From assembly GCA_036961445.1 (NCBI GenBank), contig JBALVO010000005.1, forward strand, positions 14,456 to 78,455: a stretch of 64,000 bases of DNA, written 5' to 3'. The position numbers and the translations under genes were made by a program. The notes below the pieces were generated by a model. That model was not told where the DNA came from. It did not search any database and worked only from the letters and a program-made list of their open reading frames with translations. Shown here piece by piece: positions 7,914 to 17,318 of the stretch; position 1 is the first letter of the stretch; every line of letters starts with the position of its first letter. This stretch comes from JBALVO01 sp036961445 (GTDB lineage: Bacteria > Pseudomonadota > Gammaproteobacteria > Pseudomonadales > Halieaceae).

Positions 7914-9800
7914 ATGATAATACTACGCGATATTGGACTGCGCCGCGGCAGCAAACTACTGCTGGAAGGCGCCAACGTAACCATTCAGCCCGGGCAACGC
8001 CTGGCCCTGATAGGCGCTAATGGCAGTGGCAAGTCCAGCCTGTTCTCCATGCTGCTGGGAGAACTGATAGCCGATACCGGCGCTATCGAAGGCATGAATA
8101 AACTGCGCATGTCGCATATGGCTCAGGAAATACACACTACCTCACTGCCCGCTGGTGAGTATGTTTGGCGCGGCGATGAGCAACTGGCGCGCAAGCGGGA
8201 CGAATTGCTGCGCCTGGAAGCCGCCCAGGAGTTCCACGCGGCAGCCGTCATCCACAGCGAACTGGAGGAAATCGACGGTTACAGCGCCGAGCGGCGTGCT
8301 GAGCGCCTGCTGCAGGGGCTGGGGTTCGCCGCGAATGCCGCCAACCGCCCGGTCAGCGACTTTTCCGGTGGCTGGCGCATTCGCCTCAACCTGGCTCGCG
8401 CGTTGATGACCCCCTCGGATATTCTGCTACTGGATGAGCCAACCAACCACCTGGACCTGGATGCCACTCTATGGCTGCAGCAATGGCTGCAACAGTATCA
8501 GGGTACTCTGCTGATGATCTCTCACGACCGGGATTTCATCGACGCCACCTGTGAACGCATTCTGCATATTGAGCAACAACAGCTACAGACCTATAAGGGC
8601 AATTACTCCGATTTCGAACGCCAGCGCGCCGAACGCCTGCTCAATCAGCAGGCCAGTTACGAAAAACAACAACGACGCATCGCGGAAATCGACGACTTCG
8701 TCAGGCGTTTCCGCTACAAAGCCACCAAGGCGAAACAGGCCCAGAGCCGACTAAAAGAACTGGAGCGGATGCAAAACCTGGCACCAGCTCATATAGATTC
8801 GCCATTTGACTTCAGTTTTCAGGCACCACAGCGCAGCAGTGATCCATTGCTGCGACTGGATGAGGCTGCGCTGGGGTATGGCACCGTAAGCGTATTAAGT
8901 AAAGTGAACTTACAACTGCGCCCCGGCAGTCGTTATGGCCTGCTGGGCAGAAACGGTGCCGGTAAATCTACTCTGCTGAAGAGCCTGATTGGTGAACTGC
9001 CCCTAATCGCAGGGCTGCGCACAACCGGCGAACACTGCAGCATTGGGTATTTTGATCAGCAGCAACTGGAAGCGCTGGATATGCAGGCCAGTCCCGCCCT
9101 GCATATCCAGCGTCTCAGTCCAGAAGCACGCGAACAGGAAATCCTCAATTTCCTGGGCGGCTTCAACTTTCGCGGCGACACCGCCACCAGCGCCATCGCG
9201 CGCTTTTCTGGCGGAGAGAAGGCGCGCCTGGCTCTGGCCATGGTGGTGTGGCAGCGGCCCAACTTGCTGGTACTGGATGAACCAACCAACCACCTGGATC
9301 TGGACATGCGCCATGCCATGGAGGTCGCCCTGCAGTCCTATGAAGGTGCGCTTATCCTGGTCAGCCACGACCGTCATATGTTGCGCAATACGGTGGAGGA
9401 ACTGCTACTGGTGCACGACGGCGAAGTCGAGGAATACCAGGATGACCTGGAAGGTTACGAACGCTGGATTCTTTCCAGTTACCGCCAGGTGGACAAACCC
9501 GAAGCGCAAACCAGTGATACTTCCCGCAAAGAAAAGCGCCAGCATGCAGCGGCACAAAGGGACAAGCTGCGACCACTGATAAACCAGGTAAAAAAGACGG
9601 AAGCGGCCATGGCGACAGTGGAAGCGGAACAGGCCGAATTACAAAGCCAATTGGGCGACACTGACTTGTACAACCAGGAACGCAAAAGCGAGCTGGCAGA
9701 GCTGCTCAAGCGCGAAGGTGAATTAAAATCACAGGCAGAACAACTGGAAGAAAGCTGGCTTGAGCAGCAACAGGTCCTGGAAGAATCAGGCTACGTTTAA
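7914..9800 (+). CDS. yheS: ABC-F ATPase YheS
   Basis: Soluble ABC-F protein with two ATP-binding cassettes and no membrane domain. ABC-F proteins act on the ribosome, modulating translation. Cassette 1 has Walker A GANGSGKSS, signature FSGGWRIRLNLARA and LLDEPTNHLDLD. Cassette 2 has GRNGAGKST, FSGGEKARLALA and LVLDEPTNHLDLD. A charged P-site tRNA-interaction-type linker lies between (~260-310), and a coiled-coil C-terminal extension follows (~540-628). I start at ATG 7914 because the protein then begins MIILRDIGLRRGSKLLLEG, the normal ABC-F start. The frame extends upstream to 7830, but that would overlap the divergent gene. Resulting length is 628 residues. Confidence 0.93.
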   Translation: MIILRDIGLRRGSKLLLEGANVTIQPGQRLALIGANGSGKSSLFSMLLGELIADTGAIEGMNKLRMSHMAQEIHTTSLPAGEYVWRGDEQLARKRDELLRLEAAQEFHAAAVIHSELEEIDGYSAERRAERLLQGLGFAANAANRPVSDFSGGWRIRLNLARALMTPSDILLLDEPTNHLDLDATLWLQQWLQQYQGTLLMISHDRDFIDATCERILHIEQQQLQTYKGNYSDFERQRAERLLNQQASYEKQQRRIAEIDDFVRRFRYKATKAKQAQSRLKELERMQNLAPAHIDSPFDFSFQAPQRSSDPLLRLDEAALGYGTVSVLSKVNLQLRPGSRYGLLGRNGAGKSTLLKSLIGELPLIAGLRTTGEHCSIGYFDQQQLEALDMQASPALHIQRLSPEAREQEILNFLGGFNFRGDTATSAIARFSGGEKARLALAMVVWQRPNLLVLDEPTNHLDLDMRHAMEVALQSYEGALILVSHDRHMLRNTVEELLLVHDGEVEEYQDDLEGYERWILSSYRQVDKPEAQTSDTSRKEKRQHAAAQRDKLRPLINQVKKTEAAMATVEAEQAELQSQLGDTDLYNQERKSELAELLKREGELKSQAEQLEESWLEQQQVLEESGYV

Positions 9801-9818
9801 AGCGCAAAACGGCGTGCT

Positions 9819-10076
9819 TTAACCACCGATCAATTGCAGTTTTTCACCCCGGCTCAGCTTTTTTATGGCCGCCTCACGCTGCTGTGCAGCGCTGCGGTCG
9901 GCAGCGCCGTCCGACCACACTAATTGCACCGGACGCCTGCCGCTGGTGTACCTGGGGCCGCCGGCCCGCTCACCGTTGTGTTGTAGCAAGCGCCTCTGCA
10001 CATCACGGGCCACACCGGTATATAGTGAACCGTCAGCGCACTGCAATATATAGACATGCCAGGGATAGCTCATCAC
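9819..10076 (-). CDS. GIY-YIG domain protein (YhbQ-like)
   Basis: A small stand-alone GIY-YIG nuclease-fold protein of 85 residues. The motif appears as WHVYILQCADGSLYTGVA with the conserved Arg in RDVQRRLLQHN, and the terminal glutamate-bearing helix as QQREAAIKKLSRGEK. This resembles E. coli YhbQ and UPF0213 proteins, for which DNA nuclease activity has been suggested but whose role is unsettled. It lies 16 bp from the fusion oxidoreductase gene on the same strand, so the two may be co-transcribed. Confidence 0.85.
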   Translation of the reverse strand: MMSYPWHVYILQCADGSLYTGVARDVQRRLLQHNGERAGGPRYTSGRRPVQLVWSDGAADRSAAQQREAAIKKLSRGEKLQLIGG

Positions 10077-10091
10077 ATCAATCCAGCGCTC

Positions 10092-12227
10092 TTAACTGCG
10101 ATTCCAGCGGTGATAGCGCTGCGCCCAGTTCAGTAATTTTTCAGGCTTGCGCGCCTTGCGCCACTGCCCAGCCAGAAATTTATTGCTCTCACTCAAGGTG
10201 GGATAAATATGGATGGTCGCCAGGATTTTGTTCAGTCCAATACCGTGCTTCATCGCCAGCACAAACTCGTTAATCAGTTCCGACGCGTGGTAGCCCACAA
10301 TGGTGGCGCCCAGGATTCGATCCCGCCCCGGCTCTGTAAGCACCTTGACGAAACCGTAGGCCTCGCCATCGGCAATGGCCCTGTCCAGGTCATCGATATC
10401 ATAACGGGTGACCTCGTAAGCGATGGCGCGCTGCTGGGCTTCGCTTTCATTGAGACCCACCCGCGCCACCTCAGGATCAGTAAAGGTAGCCCAGGGCACC
10501 ACTGCGTAATCGACCTTAAATTTTCGAAACCGACCAAACAGTGCGTTCACCGCTGCATACCAGGCCTGGTGACTGGCCATGTGTGTAAACATATAGGGTC
10601 CAGCCACATCCCCGCAGGCGGAGATATTAGGCATCGCGGTGCGCAGATAATCGTCCACGGCTACCGTACCTGAAGGTGTCAAACCGATACCCAATGCCTC
10701 CAACCCCATATCCTGGACATTAGCGCTGCGCCCTACCGCCAGCAAAACGCGATCAAAGAGCAATTGACGCTCTCCCTGAGCCGTGGCAAAAACGCCACTT
10801 TGCCCATCTTCACTGGCGGTAAATGAACGGGGGTCGTAGCCGATATGTACCTCCATCCCCTGCCGCTGAAATGACGTGAGTACCTGCGCCGCCACTTCCG
10901 CATCCTCACGGGGCAATATACGTGAGGAGTGAGTAACCAACATGACATGACTGCCCAGTCGGGAAAAAGCTTGCGCCAACTCACAGCCGATCGGTCCGCC
11001 GCCCAATACCAGTAGTCGCTGTGGCAACTCCCTGATCTCCCAAACATTATCCGACGTCAGGTAATCAAGTTGCTGCAAACCCGGAATATCCGGCACCCGG
11101 GGTCGCGCGCCGCTGGCAATGATAATGTTGCGCGCGGTAAGAACCTCACCGTTCACCTCGACCGCCCAGGGTGAGATGATGCGGGCATCTCCCTGCACAC
11201 AATTTACCCCCAGTTCGGTAAAACGCTCTACCGAATCGTGGGGCTCGATGGTTTTAACCACCCGCTGCACCCGCTCCATAACCTCGGGGAAGTCTACCTT
11301 CACTGTCATCGGCGCCAGGCCAAATTCCGATGCCCGCCGCGCATACTCGGCGATGCGGGCTGATCGAATCAGGGCCTTGCTGGGGACACAGCCTGTGTTC
11401 AGGCAGTCGCCACCCATTTGATGCCGCTCTATAAGCGTCACCTTGGCCTTCACCGTTGCAGCTATCAGCGAAGCCACCAGGCCAGCCGATCCCGCGCCTA
11501 TCACGATAAGGTTATTATCAAATTTTGCCGGACGAACAAAAGCGCGCATAACACGTCGCGTTTGCATATAGCCCAGTAACCATCGGGCAATAAAAGGGAA
11601 CACAGCCAACAGGGCAAAGGAACCCAACAGGGGCGCCGATACGATGCCAGATAACGACTGTAACTGCCCCAGCTGTGTGCCTGCATTCACGTACACGGCA
11701 GTGGCTGGCAACATACCCAACTGTGACACCCAATAATAGCGTCCGGGACGAATAGGCAGTAAGCCCATCAACAGGTTGATCAGGAAAAACGGGAAGATCG
11801 GCACCAGGCGCAAAGAAAACAGATAAAACGAGCCGTCTCGTTCGAAGCCAGCATTAATCGCACCTATATGTCGACCAAACCTGCCCTGCACCCAGTCCCG
11901 CAACAGGACCCGCGATACCAGGAATGCCAGCGTAGCTCCGATACTGCTGGCAAAGGAAACCAACAGCAGCCCATACCAGAATCCAAACAGGGCACCCCCG
12001 CCCAGTGTCATGATCGCTGCACCCGGCACCGACAAGGCGGTGACCGCAACGTAGATTGCGAAATATATCAGCCCGGCCAGCACCGGGTTTGCGCCGTACC
12101 ACTGCCGCATCTCATCAATGCGTTGCTGTAGCGTGTCAAATTGCAGCAGACTGCCCAGGTCAAAATAAAACCAGCCGGCAAAGGCTGCTACCACCAGTAC
12201 AATTACCACTATCTGTTTTTGGCGCAA
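10092..12227 (-). CDS. TVP38/DedA-type membrane domain fused to a flavin disulfide oxidoreductase
   Basis: A 711-residue two-part protein. Residues ~1-225 are a membrane domain of the TVP38/TMEM64 (SNARE-associated, VTT) family, with AIMTLGGGALFGFWYG and VPIFPFFLINLLMG. Residues ~235-711 form a class I pyridine nucleotide-disulfide oxidoreductase similar to mercuric reductase and dihydrolipoamide dehydrogenase. They include FAD motif VIGAGSAGLVAS, redox-active CLNTGCVPSKALI, NAD(P) motif VLGGGPIGCELAQA and C-terminal IYPTLSESNKF. The N-terminal HMA domain and C-terminal Cys pair of true MerA are absent, so mercury reduction is unlikely to be the role. The fusion ties a redox enzyme to the inner membrane; the substrate is unknown. 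Confidence 0.9.
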   Translation of the reverse strand: MRQKQIVVIVLVVAAFAGWFYFDLGSLLQFDTLQQRIDEMRQWYGANPVLAGLIYFAIYVAVTALSVPGAAIMTLGGGALFGFWYGLLLVSFASSIGATLAFLVSRVLLRDWVQGRFGRHIGAINAGFERDGSFYLFSLRLVPIFPFFLINLLMGLLPIRPGRYYWVSQLGMLPATAVYVNAGTQLGQLQSLSGIVSAPLLGSFALLAVFPFIARWLLGYMQTRRVMRAFVRPAKFDNNLIVIGAGSAGLVASLIAATVKAKVTLIERHQMGGDCLNTGCVPSKALIRSARIAEYARRASEFGLAPMTVKVDFPEVMERVQRVVKTIEPHDSVERFTELGVNCVQGDARIISPWAVEVNGEVLTARNIIIASGARPRVPDIPGLQQLDYLTSDNVWEIRELPQRLLVLGGGPIGCELAQAFSRLGSHVMLVTHSSRILPREDAEVAAQVLTSFQRQGMEVHIGYDPRSFTASEDGQSGVFATAQGERQLLFDRVLLAVGRSANVQDMGLEALGIGLTPSGTVAVDDYLRTAMPNISACGDVAGPYMFTHMASHQAWYAAVNALFGRFRKFKVDYAVVPWATFTDPEVARVGLNESEAQQRAIAYEVTRYDIDDLDRAIADGEAYGFVKVLTEPGRDRILGATIVGYHASELINEFVLAMKHGIGLNKILATIHIYPTLSESNKFLAGQWRKARKPEKLLNWAQRYHRWNRS

Positions 12228-12585
12228 GGTAACTCCTGCAGTTGCTTATAGATTTATAACGGTTTCATCCGTCCTATTCTCACACATCAGACAATGCTAA
12301 CGGTGAGTCGTTTAGAATTTCTTGTGCCATACCTCGCTGCCGGCCCTGGGACCCATGGACATTTATGCGGCCTACGCCGAGGGAAATCCCCTCGCCTTTT
12401 CAGCCACTGACAACTGCCTCAGAACCAAATGACATAGAGGTTTAAGTATAGCGATCTGACATATGAGCATTCCGAAAAACTCTAGCGGTGAGCTTGTACA
12501 CCATCAAACCGGTGGTATCATTACCCACCTCAAATCACGCGGACCTAATACCCGCGTAACCACTGCAGAAGAACCGGAGAACAAC
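12228..12585. other. 358-bp divergent spacer before trxA
   Basis: The spacer separates the minus-strand fusion oxidoreductase from trxA and should hold promoters for both. An imperfect hairpin, CGAGGG-aaatc-CCCTCG at 12378-12394 followed by CCTTTT, lies in the trxA upstream region. The trxA frame is open back to an ATG at 12463, but that stretch has no thioredoxin-like sequence. I found no convincing -35/-10 pair and no extra gene. Confidence 0.5.
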
Positions 12586-12912
12586 ATGAGCGATGATATC
12601 GTACACGTCAGCGATGCTACCTTTGACGCAGAAGTACTTAATTCCGACATCCCCGTACTGGTAGATTTTTGGGCCGAGTGGTGTGGGCCGTGCAAGATGA
12701 TTGCACCGGTACTGGATGAAATTGCCACCGAATACGCTGGCAAACTAAAAATATGTAAAGTAGATGTGGACGCTAACCCAGATATCCCGCCGAAGTTCGG
12801 TATCCGTGGTATTCCCACGCTAATCGTGTTCAAGGGCGGCAACGCTGAAGCAACCAAGGTAGGCGCTCTTTCCAAGACACAACTGACAGAATTTATCCAG
12901 GAAGTGGTCTAA
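12586..12912 (+). CDS. trxA: Thioredoxin 1
   Basis: Cytoplasmic dithiol reductase that supplies electrons to ribonucleotide reductase, PAPS reductase, methionine sulfoxide reductase and others. The 108-residue protein has the canonical active site WCGPCK (~32-37), the buried Asp in VLVDFWAEW and the cis-Pro in RGIPTLIVF. I choose the ATG at 12586, after CGGAGAACAAC, because it gives the usual length and start (MSDDIVHVSD). An in-frame ATG at 12463 would add 41 residues with no family match. It is followed by rho in the same direction, the conserved trxA-rho order. Confidence 0.96.
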   Translation: MSDDIVHVSDATFDAEVLNSDIPVLVDFWAEWCGPCKMIAPVLDEIATEYAGKLKICKVDVDANPDIPPKFGIRGIPTLIVFKGGNAEATKVGALSKTQLTEFIQEVV

Positions 12913-12919
12913 ACCTCTG

Positions 12920-12942
12920 CGAGCCCGGTGTTGCCGGGCTCG
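12920..12942 (+). terminator. Hairpin after trxA
   Basis: Nine-base-pair perfect inverted repeat CGAGCCCGG-tgttg-CCGGGCTCG starts 7 bases after the trxA stop. No U tract follows directly; a run of six T appears ~18 bases later. It could be an RNA-stabilising 3' end or a weak terminator ahead of the rho leader. Confidence 0.5.
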
Positions 12943-13075
12943 TGATACCTGTTCTGGATAGTTTTTTAGACGCAAGAAAGCGGTAGACGACACCATCCGG
13001 GCATGCTACATTCAAAACCGTCGCACATTTCAGTGCCACAATAATAACCCTGCTATTCGAATTTAAAGCTCCGTT

Positions 13076-13132
13076 GGTTGGCATCGCCAACCGGCTTTCA
13101 CATACACAATTTCTCTTTCCTTCCTACAAGCG
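13076..13132 (+). promoter_or_regulatory. rho leader: hairpin and G-free pyrimidine-rich tract
   Basis: A perfect 7-bp hairpin GGTTGGC-atc-GCCAACC (13076-13092) is followed by ~35 bases without any G (13095-13129), rich in C and U. This resembles a rut-type Rho loading region and lies just upstream of the rho start codon. In E. coli, rho is known to repress itself by Rho-dependent attenuation in its leader. That the same occurs here is inference from base composition and position. Confidence 0.45.
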
Positions 13133-13148
13133 CGCACCCTTAATCTAT

Positions 13149-14417
13149 ATGAATCTGACTGACCTAAAGACAAAATCCACCCAGGAACTCATCGATATTG
13201 CTAAAGAGATGGGCCTGGACAATATGGCCCGCTCGCGCAAACAGGATATTATTTTTGCTGTCCTGAAGCGCCACGCCAAAAGCGGCGAAGACATTTACGG
13301 CGATGGGGCACTGGAGATTCTACAGGACGGCTTCGGCTTCCTGCGCTCAGCTGACAGCTCTTATCTGGCGGGCCCCGATGACATTTATGTGTCTCCCAGC
13401 CAAATCCGCAGATTCAACCTGCGCACAGGGGACTCTATAACCGGCAAGATTCGCCCGCCCAAAGACAGTGAACGCTACTTTGCACTATTGAAGGTTGGCG
13501 AGGTCAACTTCAACAAACCTGAGAATTCCAAGCACAAGATCCTGTTCGAGAATCTCACACCGCTGTTCCCGACTGAACGCCTGACACTGGAAACAGGTAA
13601 CGGCAGTACCGAAGACCTGACGGGCAGAATCATCGATCTGGTTGCCCCCATAGGCAAAGGTGCACGAGGCCTGCTGGTTGCGCCACCCAAGGCCGGCAAG
13701 ACCATCATGATGCAGCATATTGCCCAGGCCGTCATCACCAATAACCCCGAGTGCTACATTATCGTATTGTTGATTGATGAGCGCCCGGAGGAAGTAACCG
13801 AGATGCAGCGCTCAGTAGGTATCCGCGGCGCCGAGGTGGTAGCCTCGACCTTTGACGAACCGCCTTCACGCCATGTGCAGGTTGCCGACATGGTGATCGA
13901 AAAGGCCAAACGCCTGGTAGAGCACAAGAAAGACGTTATTATCCTACTCGATTCCATCACCCGACTGGCTCGTGCCTTTAACACGGTTATTCCAAGCTCC
14001 GGTAAAGTATTGACCGGTGGTGTCGACGCCCATGCGCTGGAACGTCCCAAGCGCTTCTTCGGTGCTGCACGTAATATTGAGGAAGGCGGCAGCCTGTCAA
14101 TCATTGCCACTGCCCTGGTCGATACCGGCTCCAAGATGGACGAGGTGATCTACGAAGAGTTCAAGGGCACCGGTAATATGGAACTGCACCTGGACCGCAA
14201 AGTGGCAGAAAAGCGCGTTTATCCAGCCATCAATATTCGCCGCTCTGGTACCCGTCGCGAGGAACTACTCACCGCCGAGGACGAACTGCAACGGATGTGG
14301 ATCCTGCGCAAATTGCTGCACGGCATGGAAGATCTCGCCGCTATTGAGTTCCTGTCCGACAAACTCAAGGATACCAAAACCAACGAAGAGTTTTTCATGT
14401 CCATGAAGCGTAAGTAG
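13149..14417 (+). CDS. rho: Transcription termination factor Rho
   Basis: Hexameric RNA-dependent ATPase that ends transcription at rut sites. The 422-residue protein starts MNLTDLKTKSTQELIDIAKE and has the N-terminal RNA-binding part (RKQDIIFAVLKRHAKSGEDI), a cold-shock-like primary site with DGFGFLRS, Walker A APPKAGKT (~180) and Walker B-type VIILLDSITRLARA. The C-terminal Q/R-loop regions are intact. ATG 13149 gives the normal length; the frame opens further upstream to 13074 without homology. No clear Shine-Dalgarno precedes this start, which fits a leader-controlled gene. Confidence 0.97.
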   Translation: MNLTDLKTKSTQELIDIAKEMGLDNMARSRKQDIIFAVLKRHAKSGEDIYGDGALEILQDGFGFLRSADSSYLAGPDDIYVSPSQIRRFNLRTGDSITGKIRPPKDSERYFALLKVGEVNFNKPENSKHKILFENLTPLFPTERLTLETGNGSTEDLTGRIIDLVAPIGKGARGLLVAPPKAGKTIMMQHIAQAVITNNPECYIIVLLIDERPEEVTEMQRSVGIRGAEVVASTFDEPPSRHVQVADMVIEKAKRLVEHKKDVIILLDSITRLARAFNTVIPSSGKVLTGGVDAHALERPKRFFGAARNIEEGGSLSIIATALVDTGSKMDEVIYEEFKGTGNMELHLDRKVAEKRVYPAINIRRSGTRREELLTAEDELQRMWILRKLLHGMEDLAAIEFLSDKLKDTKTNEEFFMSMKRK

Positions 14418-14446
14418 CACCTCCCCTACAATCAAAATCCATCCGG

Positions 14447-14465
14447 GCGGGCGCGTTGCGCCCGC
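14447..14465. repeat. GC-rich inverted repeat between rho and ubiD
   Basis: Perfect 8-bp arms GCGGGCGC-gtt-GCGCCCGC lie 30 bases after the rho stop. A strong hairpin is likely, but no U tract follows, so it is either a 3'-end stabiliser or part of a Rho-dependent end, not a clear intrinsic terminator. Confidence 0.55.
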
Positions 14466-14519
14466 TTGCAACAAGGTATACTGTCCAATCGAAACACACA
14501 GCGGACGAGTTACCACAGC

Positions 14520-16007
14520 GTGAAATACACAGATCTCAGGGATTTTATTGCCGCACTGGAACAGCGCGGTGAATTGGTGCGTATAAAAGCCGAGGTCGAC
14601 CCAAAACTCGAGATGACCGAAATCGCCGATCGCACCCTGCGCGCTGGCGGCCCTGCACTGCTGTTCGAAAACCCCAAAGGCTACAACACACCAGTACTGG
14701 CTAACCTGTTTGGCACAACCGAGCGCGTGGCACTGGGCATGGGGGCCGAAAATGTCGAGGCCTTGCGTGAGATCGGGGAAATTTTGGCTTATTTACGTCA
14801 GCCAGACCCACCCAAGGGTATGCGCGAATTGTGGGACAAAGCACCCCTGCTAAAGCAGGTAATGAATATGGGGCCGAAAATGGTGCGCAACCCCCCCTGT
14901 CAATACCATGCCAAGGTTGGCGATGAGGTCGATCTCAACCAACTACCCATACAAACCTGTTGGCCCGAAGACGCTGGACCACTGGTGACATGGCCACTGG
15001 TTATCACCCGCGGACCCTCCAAAGAGCGACAAAACCTGGGTATTTATCGCATGCAACTGCTGGGTCGCAACAAATTAATCATGCGCTGGTTATCGCACCG
15101 CGGCGGTGCCCTGGACTTTCGTGACTGGCAGCTGCAACACCCGGGTGAACGCTACCCCGTTGCGGTGGCGCTGGGAGCCGACCCGGCCACCACGCTAGCT
15201 GCGGTAACCCCCATACCCGACGCCATCTCTGAATATGCTTTCGCCGGGCTACTACGCGGCAGCAAGACTGAACTGGCAGAGTGCTTCACCCCGCTGTGCC
15301 GGGAACATGGATTACTGGTTCCGGCCTCTTCAGAATACATCCTTGAAGGATACCTGGAGCCCGGGGAGCTGGCCGACGAGGGTCCTTTTGGCGATCACAC
15401 CGGCTATTACAACGAAGTGGAGCGCTTCCCCGTATTCACAGTCGAGGCGATTACCCACCGCGAATCTCCTATTTATCACAGCACCTATACCGGTCGCCCG
15501 CCAGACGAGCCAGCCATTCTGGGCGTCGCACTCAATGAAGTTTTCGTGCCAATTTTGCAAAAACAGTTTCCGGAAATCGTGGATTTCTACCTGCCACCGG
15601 AAGGTTGCTCTTATCGCATGGCTATAGTCACCATTCGCAAGGAATATCCAGGACACGCCAAACGGGTGATGCTTGGCGTGTGGTCTTTCCTGCGTCAGTT
15701 TATGTACACCAAGTTTGTTATCGTGACCGATGAGGACGTCAATGCCAGGGACTGGAAAGATGTGATCTGGGCCATGACCACCCGCATGGATCCCAGTCGT
15801 GACTCCGTGTTTATAGATAATACGCCAATCGACTACCTGGACTTTGCCTCACCAGTGGCAGGATTGGGTTCGAAAGTTGGTTTTGATGCCACCAACAAGT
15901 GGCCCGGTGAAACCCAGCGAGAATGGGGTGAACCCATCGCCATGACAGATGATGTAAAACAGCATATCGATGATATATGGGATGAATTGGGTATAAATCT
16001 GGACTGA
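14520..16007 (+). CDS. ubiD: 4-hydroxy-3-polyprenylbenzoate decarboxylase
   Basis: Prenyl-FMN-dependent decarboxylase of ubiquinone biosynthesis, converting 3-polyprenyl-4-hydroxybenzoate to 2-polyprenylphenol; it needs UbiX to make the cofactor. The sequence is very close to E. coli UbiD: ADRTLRAGGPALLFENPKGY near the N-terminus, LSHRGGALDF, EGPFGDHTGYYNEVE with the catalytic acid region, and NARDWKDVIWAMTTRMDP. I start at GTG 14520 (VKYTDLRDF), matching E. coli MKYNDLRDF, giving 495 residues; a TTG at 14466 in frame would add 18 unrelated residues. A GGACGAG lies upstream of the GTG. ubiX is not in the window. Confidence 0.95.
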   Translation: MKYTDLRDFIAALEQRGELVRIKAEVDPKLEMTEIADRTLRAGGPALLFENPKGYNTPVLANLFGTTERVALGMGAENVEALREIGEILAYLRQPDPPKGMRELWDKAPLLKQVMNMGPKMVRNPPCQYHAKVGDEVDLNQLPIQTCWPEDAGPLVTWPLVITRGPSKERQNLGIYRMQLLGRNKLIMRWLSHRGGALDFRDWQLQHPGERYPVAVALGADPATTLAAVTPIPDAISEYAFAGLLRGSKTELAECFTPLCREHGLLVPASSEYILEGYLEPGELADEGPFGDHTGYYNEVERFPVFTVEAITHRESPIYHSTYTGRPPDEPAILGVALNEVFVPILQKQFPEIVDFYLPPEGCSYRMAIVTIRKEYPGHAKRVMLGVWSFLRQFMYTKFVIVTDEDVNARDWKDVIWAMTTRMDPSRDSVFIDNTPIDYLDFASPVAGLGSKVGFDATNKWPGETQREWGEPIAMTDDVKQHIDDIWDELGINLD

Positions 16008-16058
16008 GGCCAACGTGGGCCTTCAAGCGCACGCTAACAAATTCGTTTGAGCTCTGTC

Positions 16059-17315
16059 TCAGCTATTCGCCAGCCGTTTGGCGTGGGGAATCGTTTTTTC
16101 CGGCATAGGCAGCTGCGGGAGCTGGTTTTGCTGCATCATCAAACCTTCGCGAAAATATGCCGCGGCCACCTTGGCCTCCCCCAGCCCCTGCAATAAGCGA
16201 CCCAGCTCGGCACAGGTCTCGGCACTGCGTTGCACGCGATAACTGCTCTCAAAATAATCCCGCGCCTTGCCCCACAATTTATCCCGGGCTGACAAACGAC
16301 CCAGACAAAGCAACAACTGCGCATCATCGGCGTGCGCGGCCAACCAACTCTCGGCCCGGGCCAGTTGCCGTGGAATATCGTCGCTCTGGACAAACCCATA
16401 CTGCCGCACCAGGTGTGAATCCCACTGCTGCTTAAGCGCACGCAGTATCGTTTTCTCCGCCGCGGCAAAAGCACGCTGATCGATCATTTGCTGCACGTAG
16501 CTCTGCAGCAACTCACCATCCTGCTTCATCTCCGACGGTAGTTTCTGCCAACGGCTATGCAGCTGATCCAGTGTCGGCACTGTATCACCAGCGCCCCGGT
16601 GCCGTAATAGCTGCCCATAAACTTCACGCTCCAACTGCAGTAATTCATCGTCGGGGAGCAATTTGTGTTTTTTTAATTCCGGTAAAAGTCCGGCCAGCTT
16701 GCTCCAATCCTGCAAGGCATAGTAGGCATCTCGCAACAGCTCAACGGCATAAGGGTGCCGGCCAGCGCTCTGTTGCACCTCTTCAAGTACAGCCACAGCC
16801 TGCTCATAGTCACGCGCATGCATTTTCATTTCCGCGCGAGTTAGCGCCACAACATCCGCAGCTCCAGATTCAGAATCGCCAGCCGCCACCAGGTATTCAC
16901 TAACCTTGTCCGGCTCATGCAGGCGATAGCTGGCGCGTGCTGCCAGCAGATAATTTAGCAGTGGCGCTTCATTGTTTTGAGCGCCGCGCAGCAACTGACG
17001 ACGAGCCGTACTCCAGCTACCCTCGACAAAACTAATCAAACCACGCGTGGTCTGGCGTGATGTCTGGCGCGATTTGCGTGTACCCAACCAACTCATCAAC
17101 AAGCGCTGCCCACCGAGCAATCGATAAAACACGCGCAATATGCCGTAGACCAGTACAGTAAGAATTATCAGCAGGACCAGGCCCACCCACAAACTGGTTT
17201 CGAGTGTGTAATTGCCATAAGCCAGCAAAATGTAACCCGGATCAGTCTCTATCAGGGCGACAACACCGACACCGAGCAACAGCGCAAACAACATTATGGC
17301 GAATATTTTGCGCAT
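16059..17315 (-). CDS. hemY: HemY, TPR-containing membrane protein of heme operon
   Basis: Inner-membrane protein with two N-terminal transmembrane segments (~5-25 and ~40-62) followed by a long helical TPR-like domain, 418 residues in all. The start MRKIFAIMLFALLLGVG and the later W-x-KL-P-x-LKK repeats match the gammaproteobacterial HemY family. This is not the Bacillus protoporphyrinogen oxidase of the same name. Its exact role in tetrapyrrole synthesis is unresolved. It is the last gene of the operon and follows hemX by 3 bp. Confidence 0.9.
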   Translation of the reverse strand: MRKIFAIMLFALLLGVGVVALIETDPGYILLAYGNYTLETSLWVGLVLLIILTVLVYGILRVFYRLLGGQRLLMSWLGTRKSRQTSRQTTRGLISFVEGSWSTARRQLLRGAQNNEAPLLNYLLAARASYRLHEPDKVSEYLVAAGDSESGAADVVALTRAEMKMHARDYEQAVAVLEEVQQSAGRHPYAVELLRDAYYALQDWSKLAGLLPELKKHKLLPDDELLQLEREVYGQLLRHRGAGDTVPTLDQLHSRWQKLPSEMKQDGELLQSYVQQMIDQRAFAAAEKTILRALKQQWDSHLVRQYGFVQSDDIPRQLARAESWLAAHADDAQLLLCLGRLSARDKLWGKARDYFESSYRVQRSAETCAELGRLLQGLGEAKVAAAYFREGLMMQQNQLPQLPMPEKTIPHAKRLANS

Positions 17316-17318
17316 AGC

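Noticed and set aside
12463..12585. N-terminal extension of trxA
   Set aside because: No thioredoxin homology; the ATG at 12586 gives the standard length and start.
14447..14465. Intrinsic terminator of rho
   Set aside because: The hairpin is strong but no U tract follows.
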